Assembly: GCF_014268275.3 (NCBI RefSeq) | Contig: NZ_CP077084.1 | Location: 2,976,001-3,040,000, forward strand | Source: Pseudomonas tritici | GTDB taxonomy: Bacteria > Pseudomonadota > Gammaproteobacteria > Pseudomonadales > Pseudomonadaceae | DNA length: 64,000 nt | Reading direction: 5' to 3' | Shown here: one piece after another, positions 1 through 9,223 of the stretch | Layout of the letters: each line of letters starts with the position of its first letter | Position numbering within the stretch: position 1 is the first letter of the stretch | Position numbers and translations under genes: made by a program | Notes under the pieces: model-generated | The model's database searches: none | Seen by the model: only the letters and a program-made list of their open reading frames with translations | Told to the model about the DNA's origin: nothing

Positions 1-2484
1 GATGGCCAGCAACTGGAGCTGTTGAGTGTCAACCTGGCCGATCAGGAACTGACGGCCGATGATTATCAACTGACCGACAGTCACCTGACGGTGCATCCGC
101 AGAGTGCGACGTTTACCCTGGATACCACGGTAAAAATCCACCCGGAAACCAACACCGCCCTGGAAGGCTTGTACAAGTCCGGCAGCATGTTCTGCACCCA
201 GTGCGAAGCCGAAGGCTTCCGCAAGATCACTTACTACCTTGACCGCCCAGACGTGATGAGCACGTTCACCACCACGGTGATCGCCGAGCAACACCGCTAT
301 CCGATCCTGCTGTCCAACGGCAACCCGATCGCCAGCGGCCCCGGCGAAGACGGCCGCCACTGGGCGACCTGGGAAGACCCGTTCAAGAAGCCTGCCTACC
401 TGTTCGCTCTGGTGGCCGGTGATTTGTGGTGTGTTGAAGACACCTTCACCACCATGACTGACCGCACTGTGGCGCTGCGCATCTACGTCGAGCCGGAAAA
501 CATCGACAAGTGCCAGCACGCCATGACCAGCCTGAAAAAATCCATGCGCTGGGACGAAGAAACCTACGGCCGTGAGTACGACCTCGACATCTTCATGATC
601 GTCGCGGTGAACGACTTCAACATGGGCGCCATGGAAAACAAGGGCCTGAATATCTTCAACTCCAGCGCCGTGCTGGCCCGCGCCGAAACCGCCACCGACG
701 CCGCGCACCAGCGGGTGGAAGCGATCGTTGCCCACGAATACTTCCACAACTGGTCGGGCAACCGCGTGACCTGTCGTGACTGGTTCCAGCTGTCGCTCAA
801 GGAAGGCTTCACGGTATTCCGTGATTCGGGCTTCTCGGCTGATATGAACTCGGCCACGGTCAAGCGCATCCAGGATGTGGCGTACCTGCGTACCCACCAG
901 TTCGCCGAAGACGCCGGCCCCATGGCTCACGCCGTGCGCCCGGACAGCTTTATCGAAATCTCCAACTTCTACACCCTGACGGTGTACGAAAAGGGCTCGG
1001 AAGTGGTCGGCATGATCCACACCCTGCTCGGCGCCGAAGGCTTCCGTAAAGGCAGCGACCTGTATTTCGAACGCCATGACGGCCAGGCTGTGACCTGCGA
1101 CGACTTCATCAAGGCCATGGAAGATGCCAACGGCGCCGACCTGACTCAGTTCAAACGCTGGTACAGCCAGGCCGGTACGCCACGCCTGGCGGTGAGCGAG
1201 TCCTACGACGCAGCGGCCAAGACCTACAGCCTGACCTTCCGCCAGAGCTGCCCGGAAACCCCGGACAAGGTAGAGAAACTGCCGTTCGTGATCCCGGTGG
1301 AATTGGGCTTGCTGGACGGGAAGGGCGCGGGTATCGCCTTGCGCCTGGCCGGTGAAGCGGTTGCGGGCGGCACGTCGCGTGTGATCTCGGTGACCGAGGC
1401 CGAGCAGACCTTCACTTTTGTCGATATCCCTGAGCAGCCTTTGCCTTCGCTGCTGCGCGGTTTCTCGGCGCCGGTGAAGCTGAGCTTCCCGTACAACCGC
1501 GATCAACTGATGTTCCTGATGCAGCATGACAGCGATGGCTTCAATCGTTGGGATGCCGGTCAGCAGCTGTCGGTGCAGGTGTTGCAGGAGCTGGTTGGTC
1601 AGCATCAACAAGGCCAAGCGTTGAAGATGGATCAGCGCTTGATCACCGCGCTGCGCAGCGTGTTGAGCGACGAACGCCTGGACCAGGCGATGGTGGCGGA
1701 AATGCTATCGTTGCCGGGTGAAGCCTACCTGACCGAAATCAGCGAAGTGGCGGATGTGGATGCCATCCACGCCGCCCGTGAGTTTGCGCGCAAGCAACTG
1801 GCCGACAACCTGCATGAAGAACTGTGGCTGCGCTACCAGGCCAATCGCGAGCTGTCCAAGCAAACGCCGTATGTGGCTGCGGCTGAGCATTTTGCCCGTC
1901 GCGCGTTGCAGAACATCGCGCTGTCGTACCTGATGCTCAGCGGCAAGCCGGAAGTCCTGGCCGCGACGCTTGAACAGTTCGACAGCAGCGACAACATGAC
2001 CGAGCGCCTGACCGCACTGGCGGTGCTGGTGAATTCGCCGTTCCAAGCGGAGAAGGCCCAGGCGCTGGCCGTGTTTGCCGAAAACTTCAAGGACAACCCG
2101 CTGGTCATGGACCAGTGGTTCAGCGTTCAGGCCGGCAGCACCTTGCCGGGTGGGCTGGCGCGGGTCAAAGCGTTGATGGAACACCCAGCGTTCACGTTGA
2201 AGAATCCGAACAAGGTTCGCGCCTTGATCGGCGCCTTTGCCGGGCAGAACCTGATCAACTTCCACGCAGCGGACGGCTCGGGTTATCGCTTCCTGGCGGA
2301 CTTGGTGATCGAGCTCAATGCCTTTAACCCGCAGATCGCTTCGCGCCAATTGGCGCCACTGACCCGTTGGCGTAAATACGACAGCGCGCGCCAGGCGCTG
2401 ATGAAGGCGGAGTTGGAACGCATTCGTGGCTCTGGCGAGCTGTCGAGTGATGTGTTTGAGGTGGTCAGCAAGAGCCTTGCCTGA
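1..2484 (+). CDS. pepN: Aminopeptidase N, 5' end outside window
   Basis: M1-family zinc aminopeptidase that removes N-terminal residues from peptides in the cytoplasm. The reading frame is open from base 1, so the true start lies upstream; the TTG at 22 is an internal codon. The substrate-binding GAMEN motif is followed by the zinc site HEYFH and, 18 residues later, the third ligand Glu in KEGF. The remaining C-terminal half is the all-helical ERAP1-like/DUF3458 region typical of bacterial PepN (about 870-885 aa in full). Roughly 820 residues or more are present, so only a short N-terminal part is missing. An intrinsic terminator follows directly. Confidence 0.97.
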   Translation, partial: DGQQLELLSVNLADQELTADDYQLTDSHLTVHPQSATFTLDTTVKIHPETNTALEGLYKSGSMFCTQCEAEGFRKITYYLDRPDVMSTFTTTVIAEQHRYPILLSNGNPIASGPGEDGRHWATWEDPFKKPAYLFALVAGDLWCVEDTFTTMTDRTVALRIYVEPENIDKCQHAMTSLKKSMRWDEETYGREYDLDIFMIVAVNDFNMGAMENKGLNIFNSSAVLARAETATDAAHQRVEAIVAHEYFHNWSGNRVTCRDWFQLSLKEGFTVFRDSGFSADMNSATVKRIQDVAYLRTHQFAEDAGPMAHAVRPDSFIEISNFYTLTVYEKGSEVVGMIHTLLGAEGFRKGSDLYFERHDGQAVTCDDFIKAMEDANGADLTQFKRWYSQAGTPRLAVSESYDAAAKTYSLTFRQSCPETPDKVEKLPFVIPVELGLLDGKGAGIALRLAGEAVAGGTSRVISVTEAEQTFTFVDIPEQPLPSLLRGFSAPVKLSFPYNRDQLMFLMQHDSDGFNRWDAGQQLSVQVLQELVGQHQQGQALKMDQRLITALRSVLSDERLDQAMVAEMLSLPGEAYLTEISEVADVDAIHAAREFARKQLADNLHEELWLRYQANRELSKQTPYVAAAEHFARRALQNIALSYLMLSGKPEVLAATLEQFDSSDNMTERLTALAVLVNSPFQAEKAQALAVFAENFKDNPLVMDQWFSVQAGSTLPGGLARVKALMEHPAFTLKNPNKVRALIGAFAGQNLINFHAADGSGYRFLADLVIELNAFNPQIASRQLAPLTRWRKYDSARQALMKAELERIRGSGELSSDVFEVVSKSLA

Positions 2485-2500
2485 GTCACTGCACTGAAGG

Positions 2501-2527
2501 AAAAAACGGCCTGTCGGGCCGTTTTTT
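2501..2527 (+). terminator. Intrinsic terminator of pepN
   Basis: A-run, then an 11-bp GC-rich stem (AAAAAACGGCC pairing with GGCCGTTTTTT) around a short loop, ending in a six-T run. It lies 17 bases after the pepN stop and separates pepN from zapE. Confidence 0.9.
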
Positions 2528-2555
2528 ACGGCTGTAGATTTCTCCGTAGGTCATA

Positions 2556-3668
2556 ATGGCGGGCATGACTTCTGACTCGCCCCTCGCTGCCTACCAATAC
2601 GCCATTGCCCAACAGGGCTTCGTTGCCGACGACGCCCAGCGTCGCGCGGTGGACGCGTTACAAACCTGCCATGAAGCCCTGCATAAAGGCCGCACGCCGA
2701 TCACCGGCGTATACCTATGGGGCCCGGTCGGCCGTGGCAAGACCTGGCTGATGGACCAGTTCTATCAAAGCCTGCGGGTGCCCGCGCGACGCCAGCATTT
2801 TCATCACTTCATGAAGTGGGTGCACCAGCGACTGTTCCAGCTGACCGGCACCCACGATCCGTTGCAGGCGCTGGCCCGGGAGCTGAGCGCGGAGGTGCGC
2901 GTGCTGTGCTTTGACGAGTTGTTTGTGAGTGATATCGGTGACGCAATCATTCTCGGGCGCTTGTTTCAAGTCATGTTCAAGGAAGGCGTGGTGATGGTGT
3001 GCACCTCTAACCAACCGCCTGACCAGTTGTATGCCGATGGCTTCAACCGCGATCGACTGTTACCGGGCATTGCGGCGATAGAGCAGCATATGCAGGTGGT
3101 CGCGGTGGATGGCGCTGAGGATCACCGTTTACACCCAGGCGTTGGCATTCAGCGCTATTGGGTGAATCAGCCCGACGCGCTGGCAGATGTGTTCAGACAG
3201 TTGGCCCCAGGGCAGGCGGTGCATAGCGGACCGGTCGTTGTCGGGCATCGTTCCATCGTCGCCGTGCAGTCTTGCGACACCGTGCTCTTGTGCCGCTACG
3301 CCGACCTGTGCGAGCAACCTCTGGCGGCGATGGACTTCATGTTGCTGTGCGATCGCTTCAAGGCGATCCTGCTGGGCGAGGTGCCTGACCTTAGCGCGCA
3401 ACAACGCCCGGGCCGCATAGCCCGTGGCACCGAAGACGGGGCCCAGCGCATAGCGGCCGGGGATCGTGAATTGCCGCAGCTGTCGGTGCGTGATAACGGC
3501 GTACGTCGGTTCATTGCTTTGGTGGATGAGTGCTACGACCGCAGGGTGCCTTTGTATGTGGAGGCTCAAGTGCCGTTGGAGTGCCTCTACACCGAGGGTT
3601 ACCTGGAATTTCCTTTCCGCCGCACCCTGAGCCGCTTACGAGAGATGCAGTTGCAGCGTTACGGCTGA
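2556..3668 (+). CDS. zapE: ZapE/AFG1-family cell-division ATPase
   Basis: P-loop ATPase of the ZapE (YhcM)/AFG1 family, which in E. coli associates with the Z-ring. Walker A GPVGRGKT is near residue 53, Walker B VLCFDEL near 120, and the sensor-like CTSNQPP segment follows. At 370 aa it has the full family length. ATG at 2556 is used; a second in-frame ATG at 2565 is an equally possible start, and neither has a strong ribosome site. Pseudomonads may carry more than one AFG1-like gene, so the role in division is inferred from the family. Confidence 0.88.
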   Translation: MAGMTSDSPLAAYQYAIAQQGFVADDAQRRAVDALQTCHEALHKGRTPITGVYLWGPVGRGKTWLMDQFYQSLRVPARRQHFHHFMKWVHQRLFQLTGTHDPLQALARELSAEVRVLCFDELFVSDIGDAIILGRLFQVMFKEGVVMVCTSNQPPDQLYADGFNRDRLLPGIAAIEQHMQVVAVDGAEDHRLHPGVGIQRYWVNQPDALADVFRQLAPGQAVHSGPVVVGHRSIVAVQSCDTVLLCRYADLCEQPLAAMDFMLLCDRFKAILLGEVPDLSAQQRPGRIARGTEDGAQRIAAGDRELPQLSVRDNGVRRFIALVDECYDRRVPLYVEAQVPLECLYTEGYLEFPFRRTLSRLREMQLQRYG

Positions 3669-3841
3669 AGCGTGTGCGAAAAGATCCGCAAATGAATGAT
3701 TCGCGCTTTTTTACCGGCGCAACCTTCGCGTTTTCAAACGCATATTTGTAGTTAATCTCCTTCAGCAGGCGGTGCTTCCACGCTTACAATTGGGCCTCTC
3801 AAAGGGAACCGAATCCCTTGTTGCCGTTATCGAGGAAGGAA

Positions 3842-4333
3842 ATGGACACCCCTGACATCCTGGTGCTGCAAGCCAGCTACACCAACGCCGTGCATGCCGA
3901 AGCCATTTCGCTGGTGCTCAACCATTACGCCGAAGATCCGATGGGGGGTGGGCACAGCCTGGACCCGGATTTGCTAGCGCAACTGCCGGCCGAATTAGCC
4001 AAGCGTGCGCACGCGTTCAGCGTGTTGGCGTTTGTGAATGGAGAGCCGGCGGGGTTGGTGAATTGTTTTGAAGGTTTCTCGACCTTCGCCTGTCGCCCAT
4101 TGGTCAACGTCCATGACGTGGTGGTAATGGATCAGTTCCGTGGCTTGGGCTTGAGTCAGAAAATGCTGCAGAAGGTTGAGGAAATCGCCCGTCAACGCGG
4201 TTGCTGTAAGATTACCCTGGAAGTGCTTGAGGGCAATGAAGTAGCGAAGGCCGCGTACCGCAAGTTCGGATTTGATGGCGCTAAGTTTGATCCCGCGTAT
4301 GGCGCCATGTTGTTTTGGAATAAGTCGCTGTAA
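3842..4333 (+). CDS. GNAT family N-acetyltransferase
   Basis: Protein of 163 aa with a GNAT fold. The acetyl-CoA pyrophosphate-binding segment V-V-M-D-QFRGLGLSQKML contains the R/Q-x-x-G-x-G/A core, followed by the typical ITLEVLEGNEVAKAAYRKFGF end of the fold. The start at 3842 is chosen because GAGGAAGGA lies immediately upstream; the open frame extends to a TTG at 3818 with no ribosome site. The substrate cannot be inferred. The gene stands alone after a 170-base gap, in which no other gene was seen. Confidence 0.85.
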   Translation: MDTPDILVLQASYTNAVHAEAISLVLNHYAEDPMGGGHSLDPDLLAQLPAELAKRAHAFSVLAFVNGEPAGLVNCFEGFSTFACRPLVNVHDVVVMDQFRGLGLSQKMLQKVEEIARQRGCCKITLEVLEGNEVAKAAYRKFGFDGAKFDPAYGAMLFWNKSL

Positions 4334-4357
4334 AAAACAGGGGTTTGACGGGCAATT

Positions 4358-4381
4358 AAAAAGGCGCCATTACATGGCGCC
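4358..4381 (-). terminator. Intrinsic terminator, minus strand
   Basis: Perfect 8-bp stem GGCGCCAT/ATGGCGCC with a TAC loop. Read on the minus strand it is followed by a run of five T, so it terminates the small exported-protein gene at 4431-4634. On the plus strand there is no T-run, so it is a weak terminator for the acetyltransferase gene. Confidence 0.8.
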
Positions 4382-4430
4382 AAGTTAATCTTTGTCAACG
4401 GAGCGGAATGATAAAGAGTATTACAGTACA

Positions 4431-4634
4431 TCAACTTTTTGGTTGCTGTGCGTCATCGCTTTTCGAGTTTTTTACATCGCTGGAGGCCGTTTGCTCGGTT
4501 GTGCCGTGCGCCTTGTCCTGCATGAAATTAAAGTTAGCGTAAAACTCTTTGGAACGCTCTGAACCGCCTTCGGCAAAGGCGGCGGCGGAACTCAAGGTCA
4601 TTAAGCCAGCAAGCATCAGCGTCGAGATTTTCAT
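4431..4634 (-). CDS. Small exported protein, PtrA-like
   Basis: Protein of 67 aa with a clear signal peptide (MKIS, a hydrophobic core and an AFA cleavage site), leaving a mature peptide of about 46 residues beginning EGGSERSKEF, rich in Ser, Asp, Lys and Gln. The start ATG at 4634 is preferred over an upstream one at 4649 because it begins the signal peptide directly. The mature N-terminus resembles the small periplasmic PtrA-type proteins of Pseudomonas, many of which are metal- or envelope-stress-induced; this is recall, not a search. It lies downstream of a siderophore receptor but has its own upstream region with a strong inverted repeat. Confidence 0.7.
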   Translation of the reverse strand: MKISTLMLAGLMTLSSAAAFAEGGSERSKEFYANFNFMQDKAHGTTEQTASSDVKNSKSDDAQQPKS

Positions 4635-4735
4635 TGTCGGTATTCCCATAAAGTGTGATCGGTGTCTGTTCTCTTGGATCAGACTCGTGGGGCCGATTAT
4701 GTGCAGGGTGGATTAAGCGAAGCTTAACGGGATAG

Positions 4736-4769
4736 CCGCCAACCTTAACGATTTTGTTAAGCTTGGCGG
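4736..4769. repeat. 14-bp inverted repeat between receptor gene and small exported-protein gene
   Basis: CCGCCAACCTTAAC and GTTAAGCTTGGCGG pair over 14 bp with one mismatch around the 6-base loop GATTTT. It is 17 bases after the receptor stop and about 100 bases before the small gene, so it may act as a terminator without a T-run or as an operator with TTAA-type half sites. Confidence 0.7.
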
Positions 4770-4785
4770 TCATATAAGCTGTATT

Positions 4786-7011
4786 TTAAAGCTTCCAATC
4801 CAGCGCAAGCGTGATAGCGCGCGGGTCGCCCCAATAAACGCCGTTATAGAAGCCGACGCGTTCGTAATATTTTTTATCAAATAGATTATTGACGTTGATC
4901 GACGCCGAAACGTGTTCGTCGAACTGGTAGCGGGACATCAGGTTGACCACTGCGTAGGCCTGCTGGATGATTTTCGCCCGTTCGGTGACCAGCCGATTAC
5001 CGACACGTTGCCCTGTAGGCCTGTCGCTGAACTCATAGATATCGCTCTGCCAGTTGACGGCCCCCCCCACCGTCAGGTTTCGCCACGTCCCCGGCAAACG
5101 GTAGGCGCTGGACACCTTCAGCAAATTCAATGGCTGCCCGGTGTTGTTGCGCTTGTCCGAGCCATTAACGGAGTGGGTGTAGGTGTAGCCCGCCGTCAGG
5201 TTCCAGTCCGGCATCACTTCGCCGGCAACCTCCAATTCGAAGCCGTTGACCTTGTTACCTTTGCCGCCGGACTTGTAGTACTCCTCACCCGTGGTCGGGT
5301 TAGGCAGGGCCGATTCATCCCGCTCAGCGACGTTGTCCTGTGTGCTCCAGAAGTACGCTGCCGCCACGTTCAAGCGTTCTTTCAGCAAACTTCCCTTGAG
5401 ACCCACCTCATAGTTGCTGCCCACCACCGGTTCCAGGTACTTGCGGTTGACGTCCTTGAGGCTTTGCGGCTTGAAGATGTCGGTGTAGCTGGCGTAGACG
5501 GTGTATTCCGGCGTGATGTCGTAGAGCAGGCCGGCGTAAGGCGTCCACAGGTCATTGTGGGTCTGGCGAGTCTTGTTGGCCGCGATCAACTGATCATCGT
5601 CACCGTATTCGGGCGTCGCGCTCTCCAACGCCCAACTGCCATAGCGGCTGCCCAGTACGGCGTGCAAGCGCTCGGTGAGACTCAAGCGCGTGGCCAAGTA
5701 GCCGGCTTTCTGTTGCTTGCTGCTGTGTTCACCCTTGAGGTCGGTAACGGTGTCGCCGAACTTGCCAATCCCGCCCATGTATTTCCAGTCGTCGATCGTG
5801 TAGTAGCCACCTGGGATGCTGCTGCGCATCACTGGGGACACGTCGCGCTGCGTGGCCTCGCCATAACCCATCATCAGTGCATGTTCGCGGCCCAGCAACG
5901 CGTAGCTGCCGGCAAGGTTGAGGTCGACAGCTTCCATTCTTGAGGTGCCACGCATGTGGCTGGCCCAGGCAGTCATGCCGCTGCGGTCGTCATTGGGGAA
6001 ACCCGCGCCGCCGTAGTACACCTTGCCATCCGTGTCGCTCTGGCGATGGGTATAGGCTGCCTTTAAATGCCAATCACCGCCCAGCCGATGATCGAGGCTG
6101 GCGAAGGTTGTCTTGTCGGTCAGCGGCCAGGAACTCCAGTGCGCCGCCATATTGGTCGAGCGCGACAGACCGGCCTTGCCACCCTGGCTATTCCAGTAAG
6201 GCACGGTGCCCCAGGACGTGCCTTGCACTTGCTTGTTCTGGTAATCAAAACCTACGGCCAGTACGGTTTCGTCTGATAAATCTGCTTCAAGAATGCCGTA
6301 GCCAACCGCCCGTTGCAGCGCGTAGTTATCACGCAAGGATTGGCTGTCGCGGTAGGCCAGCACCGTGCGCCCGCGCAGCTTGCCGTCGAATGCCAGCGGA
6401 CCGCCCACATCCATGTAGCTGTAGTAGTTGTCGTAGCTGCCGGCCTTTACCCCGGTTTGCGCCTGCCATTGAGCGGTAGGGCGCTTGCGCACCATATTGA
6501 CCGTGGCGGAGGGGTCGCCGGCGCCGGTGGTCAAGCCGGTGGCACCACGAACCACCTCGATGTGGTCGTAGATGATGGTGTCGGCATCGGATTTCATGTA
6601 GCCAAAGGTGTTGAGCATCCCATCAATCTGGTAGTTGCTGATGCCATAACCACGCGAGGAGTAGGAGACGCGGTCGGAGTCGTTGTGCTGAACGTTGACC
6701 CCCGTGGTCTGGCGCAGCACCTCTGTCAACGTATTGAGATTGAAATCATCCATCTGCTGGCGAGTGATCACCGAGATCGACTGCGGGGTTTCCTTGACGG
6801 ACAGGTTAAGGCGGGTGGCGGTACTCATCGAACCGGTCGTGTAGGCGCCCGTGTGTTCAGTGGTGGCGCCAAGGCTTTCGGCGGTGATGCTCGTGGCGCC
6901 CAGTTCGAACGTTTTCTGTTCGGGGTCGGTTTCAGCCAACAGATCCGGGCTCGCGACCACGCTGAAGAGGCCGAGGGTGAAGGTCATGGAGCGGGTAAGA
7001 GGCGCAAACAT
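4786..7011 (-). CDS. TonB-dependent ferric-siderophore receptor
   Basis: Outer-membrane receptor of 741 aa. A signal peptide of about 26 residues is followed directly by a region with no FecA/FpvA-type signalling domain. The plug contains RQQMDDFNLNTLTEVL, SRGYGISNYQIDG and the RGATGL segment of the ferrichrome/FhuE-FpvB class, followed by a 22-strand barrel ending near LFDKKYYERVG. The start at 7011 has AAGGAG 9 bases upstream; the frame is open to 7062. A Fur box lies upstream, so iron repression is expected. The transported siderophore, probably a xenosiderophore, cannot be told from sequence. Confidence 0.9.
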   Translation of the reverse strand: MFAPLTRSMTFTLGLFSVVASPDLLAETDPEQKTFELGATSITAESLGATTEHTGAYTTGSMSTATRLNLSVKETPQSISVITRQQMDDFNLNTLTEVLRQTTGVNVQHNDSDRVSYSSRGYGISNYQIDGMLNTFGYMKSDADTIIYDHIEVVRGATGLTTGAGDPSATVNMVRKRPTAQWQAQTGVKAGSYDNYYSYMDVGGPLAFDGKLRGRTVLAYRDSQSLRDNYALQRAVGYGILEADLSDETVLAVGFDYQNKQVQGTSWGTVPYWNSQGGKAGLSRSTNMAAHWSSWPLTDKTTFASLDHRLGGDWHLKAAYTHRQSDTDGKVYYGGAGFPNDDRSGMTAWASHMRGTSRMEAVDLNLAGSYALLGREHALMMGYGEATQRDVSPVMRSSIPGGYYTIDDWKYMGGIGKFGDTVTDLKGEHSSKQQKAGYLATRLSLTERLHAVLGSRYGSWALESATPEYGDDDQLIAANKTRQTHNDLWTPYAGLLYDITPEYTVYASYTDIFKPQSLKDVNRKYLEPVVGSNYEVGLKGSLLKERLNVAAAYFWSTQDNVAERDESALPNPTTGEEYYKSGGKGNKVNGFELEVAGEVMPDWNLTAGYTYTHSVNGSDKRNNTGQPLNLLKVSSAYRLPGTWRNLTVGGAVNWQSDIYEFSDRPTGQRVGNRLVTERAKIIQQAYAVVNLMSRYQFDEHVSASINVNNLFDKKYYERVGFYNGVYWGDPRAITLALDWKL

Positions 7012-7103
7012 CGCAGAAGACTCCTTGTCGTCTTTTTGGCCTTTCCGGTCGGGAAAGGCCATGGTTCAAAGACGAAAGGAGTGGGCGAACTTTAGGCTTA
7101 AAC

Positions 7104-7119
7104 GAGAATGATTGTTATC
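7104..7119 (-). promoter_or_regulatory. Probable Fur box
   Basis: GAGAATGATTGTTATC matches the NAT(A/T)AT hexamer pattern of Fur sites. It lies 93 bases upstream of the receptor start and just past the cptA stop codon, a suitable place for iron-dependent repression of the receptor. Confidence 0.7.
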
Positions 7120-7125
7120 TTTCTG

Positions 7126-8883
7126 TTACGGCGCCGGCTGTTCCTGGAAGACTACGTCAGCCGGGCTTACCTTTTTCGGCTTGATCAGGCTGAAGTCAAT
7201 CAGGGGTTTTTGTTGGCGCAGGTAGGGGTTGCCTATCATCTGCGGGCGTGCCGTGAAGCTGTCGCTCACCAGGCTTTTCGTACGGTCCAACTCGTTGAAA
7301 CTCAGGCCGGCGAGGTCGGCCCACGTATGAATCAGCTGCGAGCTGCTGTAAGGCCGTTGCAAGTCGCCGGCAAAGCTCCAGTCGTGGTTTTCACGCCATT
7401 TTGGTGAGGCGTAGGCCATGAACGGAATGGTGTACATCGGCGCCGTCGGCTTGCTTTCGTTGCGTCCCAGCGTGCTGTGGCCCGCCGAGTCGAACACGTC
7501 TTCGCCGTGGTCCGACAAGTACAGCAGGAAACCGTTTGGATCGGTCTTGGCGTAGTCCTTGATCAGGCTCGACACCACAAAGTCGTTGTAGAGCACGGCA
7601 TTGTCATAGCTGTTGTAGGTGGGCAGTTGATCGTCGGTCACCCCAGCCGGCACGCCCTGGCGGTCGGTGAATTTATCGAAGGTCTGCGGGTAGCGATACT
7701 GGTAGCTCATGTGGGTGCCCAACAGGTGCACCACGATGAACTTACGCTCGGCCGGGTCGGCCAGGGCCTTGGAAAACGGCGCCAGTACGTCGCCGTCGTA
7801 TTGACGGGCGTTCTGGTTGCGGTTGTTGTTCAGGTACACCTGCTCGTCGGCCTGTTCGGAAAAGGTCGTGAGCATGGTGTTGCGCTTCGTCATGGTCTGT
7901 TGGTTGGTGATCCAGTAGGTCTTGTAGCCGGCCTGTTTCATCACGCTGACAATGGATGGCGTCTTGAGGTACAGGTCCGGGTTCTCTTCGTCAGCGAAGG
8001 TCAATACCTGTTGCAGCGCTTCGATGGTGTAGGGGCGCGGGGTGATGACGTTGTCGAACACCGCCAGTTGGTCGCGCAGTTTGTCCAGCTCCGGCGTGGT
8101 GTTACGCGGGTAGCCGTAGAGGCTCATGCGCTGACGGTTGGTGGACTCGCCGATCACTAGGACCAGGGTTGATGGCTGGCCGGCCATGCTGTCCTTTAGG
8201 TTTGTGAGGGGCGGGATCTGGCTGGCGCTGTCGAGCATGCCTTGCATGTTGTCCAACTGCTCGGTGTAGCGGCGGTAGGCGACGATCATCTGCCACGGCA
8301 CCGCGGGTTCGATGCGCGATTCAAAGCGGTCGATGGCATCGTCCATCGTGTCGCTGCGGGCGATCTGCTTGACCAGCGGGTAACCAATGACGCCCACCAG
8401 GATCGCCGTGGCTGCGAGCAGCGCCTGGCCACGTGGCAGATACACCGGGCGTACGCGGGTCCATAGGAAAATGGCCACGGCGGTGTGGGCGATGAACGCA
8501 AGCACGATCCACCAAGCGAAATATTGGGTGGCGTATTCACCGGCTTCAGAGATGTTCGACTCGAACATGATGAAGATGACGCTTTGGGAAAATTCCTGCT
8601 GGTAGATGAAGAAATAGCCCAGGCTGGCCATGGAGCAGGCCCACAGGACTACACCGATCAAGGCGGCGAACAAGCGTGTACGGCGGGGGAATATCAGCAG
8701 TGGCGCCAGCCAGATCGCACTCATGAAGAACGCTTGGCGAAAACCACTGAAACCAGAGGTGCCACTGAGCTGAATCAGCAGTTGGGTAATACCCGAGAAG
8801 TACCAGAAAAACAGGAATAGCCAGCCAAGACCGGCCCAATCAAAGCTTTTCGCAGACTTGGTGCTGCGTTCGAACATCGCCAT
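7126..8883 (-). CDS. cptA: Phosphoethanolamine transferase CptA
   Basis: Inner-membrane enzyme of about 585 aa that transfers phosphoethanolamine to lipopolysaccharide (core or lipid A). The N-terminal third has several membrane helices; the C-terminal periplasmic domain is a sulfatase/alkaline-phosphatase fold. It carries the nucleophile motif GESTNRQRMSLYGY near residue 245 and the metal-binding SDHGED near 450, followed by GHSTLGRNES. The start at 8883 is chosen for GGAG six bases upstream; ATG at 8877 is an alternative. EptA-type activity is possible, but the NRQRMSLYGY wording favours CptA. Confidence 0.85.
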   Translation of the reverse strand: MAMFERSTKSAKSFDWAGLGWLFLFFWYFSGITQLLIQLSGTSGFSGFRQAFFMSAIWLAPLLIFPRRTRLFAALIGVVLWACSMASLGYFFIYQQEFSQSVIFIMFESNISEAGEYATQYFAWWIVLAFIAHTAVAIFLWTRVRPVYLPRGQALLAATAILVGVIGYPLVKQIARSDTMDDAIDRFESRIEPAVPWQMIVAYRRYTEQLDNMQGMLDSASQIPPLTNLKDSMAGQPSTLVLVIGESTNRQRMSLYGYPRNTTPELDKLRDQLAVFDNVITPRPYTIEALQQVLTFADEENPDLYLKTPSIVSVMKQAGYKTYWITNQQTMTKRNTMLTTFSEQADEQVYLNNNRNQNARQYDGDVLAPFSKALADPAERKFIVVHLLGTHMSYQYRYPQTFDKFTDRQGVPAGVTDDQLPTYNSYDNAVLYNDFVVSSLIKDYAKTDPNGFLLYLSDHGEDVFDSAGHSTLGRNESKPTAPMYTIPFMAYASPKWRENHDWSFAGDLQRPYSSSQLIHTWADLAGLSFNELDRTKSLVSDSFTARPQMIGNPYLRQQKPLIDFSLIKPKKVSPADVVFQEQPAP

Positions 8884-8938
8884 CCAGCGCTCCAACCCGA
8901 TAATTTTTCAGTCGACGCGCAGGGCTGCGCGCAACAGA

Positions 8939-8961
8939 GGCCACCCTTGCATGGGGTGGCC
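8939..8961 (-). terminator. GC-rich hairpin downstream of the 59-aa gene
   Basis: GGCCACCC and GGGTGGCC form a perfect 8-bp stem with a 7-base loop. It lies between the 59-aa gene and cptA on the minus strand. There is no T-run, so termination is only plausible. Confidence 0.4.
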
Positions 8962-9043
8962 CTTCGGGCGGGAGTATCGGGAGGGACGTGTGAAAACTTT
9001 GTGAGATTTTTGTAGGTGTAATCTTACAAAGTGATGACGGGGT

Positions 9044-9223
9044 TTAGCAGAGCGCCGGCTGGGCGCCGGAAGGCTGATCCAACTGGGCCTGGATGATGTG
9101 CGAACGCAGGCGTATGACTTCCTGCTGCAGTTGTTCGCGTTCGTCTTTCAACTGGCGCAGCTCGTCGCGTCGAATGGTGACGTAGAGGGTCTGTGGCGGA
9201 CGGTTCATCTGTGCAGTGCTCAT
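9044..9223 (-). CDS. 59-aa coiled-coil small protein, unknown function
   Basis: Open frame of 59 codons starting at ATG 9223 with GAGG seven bases upstream and ending TAA at 9044. The product begins MSTAQMNRPP, has a short TLYVTIRRDEL strand, then a charged heptad-like stretch (LKDERE, LQQEVI, LRSHII) typical of a coiled coil, and ends PALC. There is no signal peptide or membrane segment. It lies divergent from gnd. The strong ribosome site and the clean heptads argue that it is real; the function is unknown. Confidence 0.72.
   Translation of the reverse strand: MSTAQMNRPPQTLYVTIRRDELRQLKDEREQLQQEVIRLRSHIIQAQLDQPSGAQPALC

Noticed and set aside
6313..7095. 260-aa plus-strand frame opposite the siderophore receptor
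   Set aside because: It is the antisense shadow of a clear TonB receptor; high GC content keeps such frames open.
8939..8961. Hairpin taken as a strong intrinsic terminator
   Set aside because: The stem is good, but neither strand has a T-run; kept only as a low-confidence feature.
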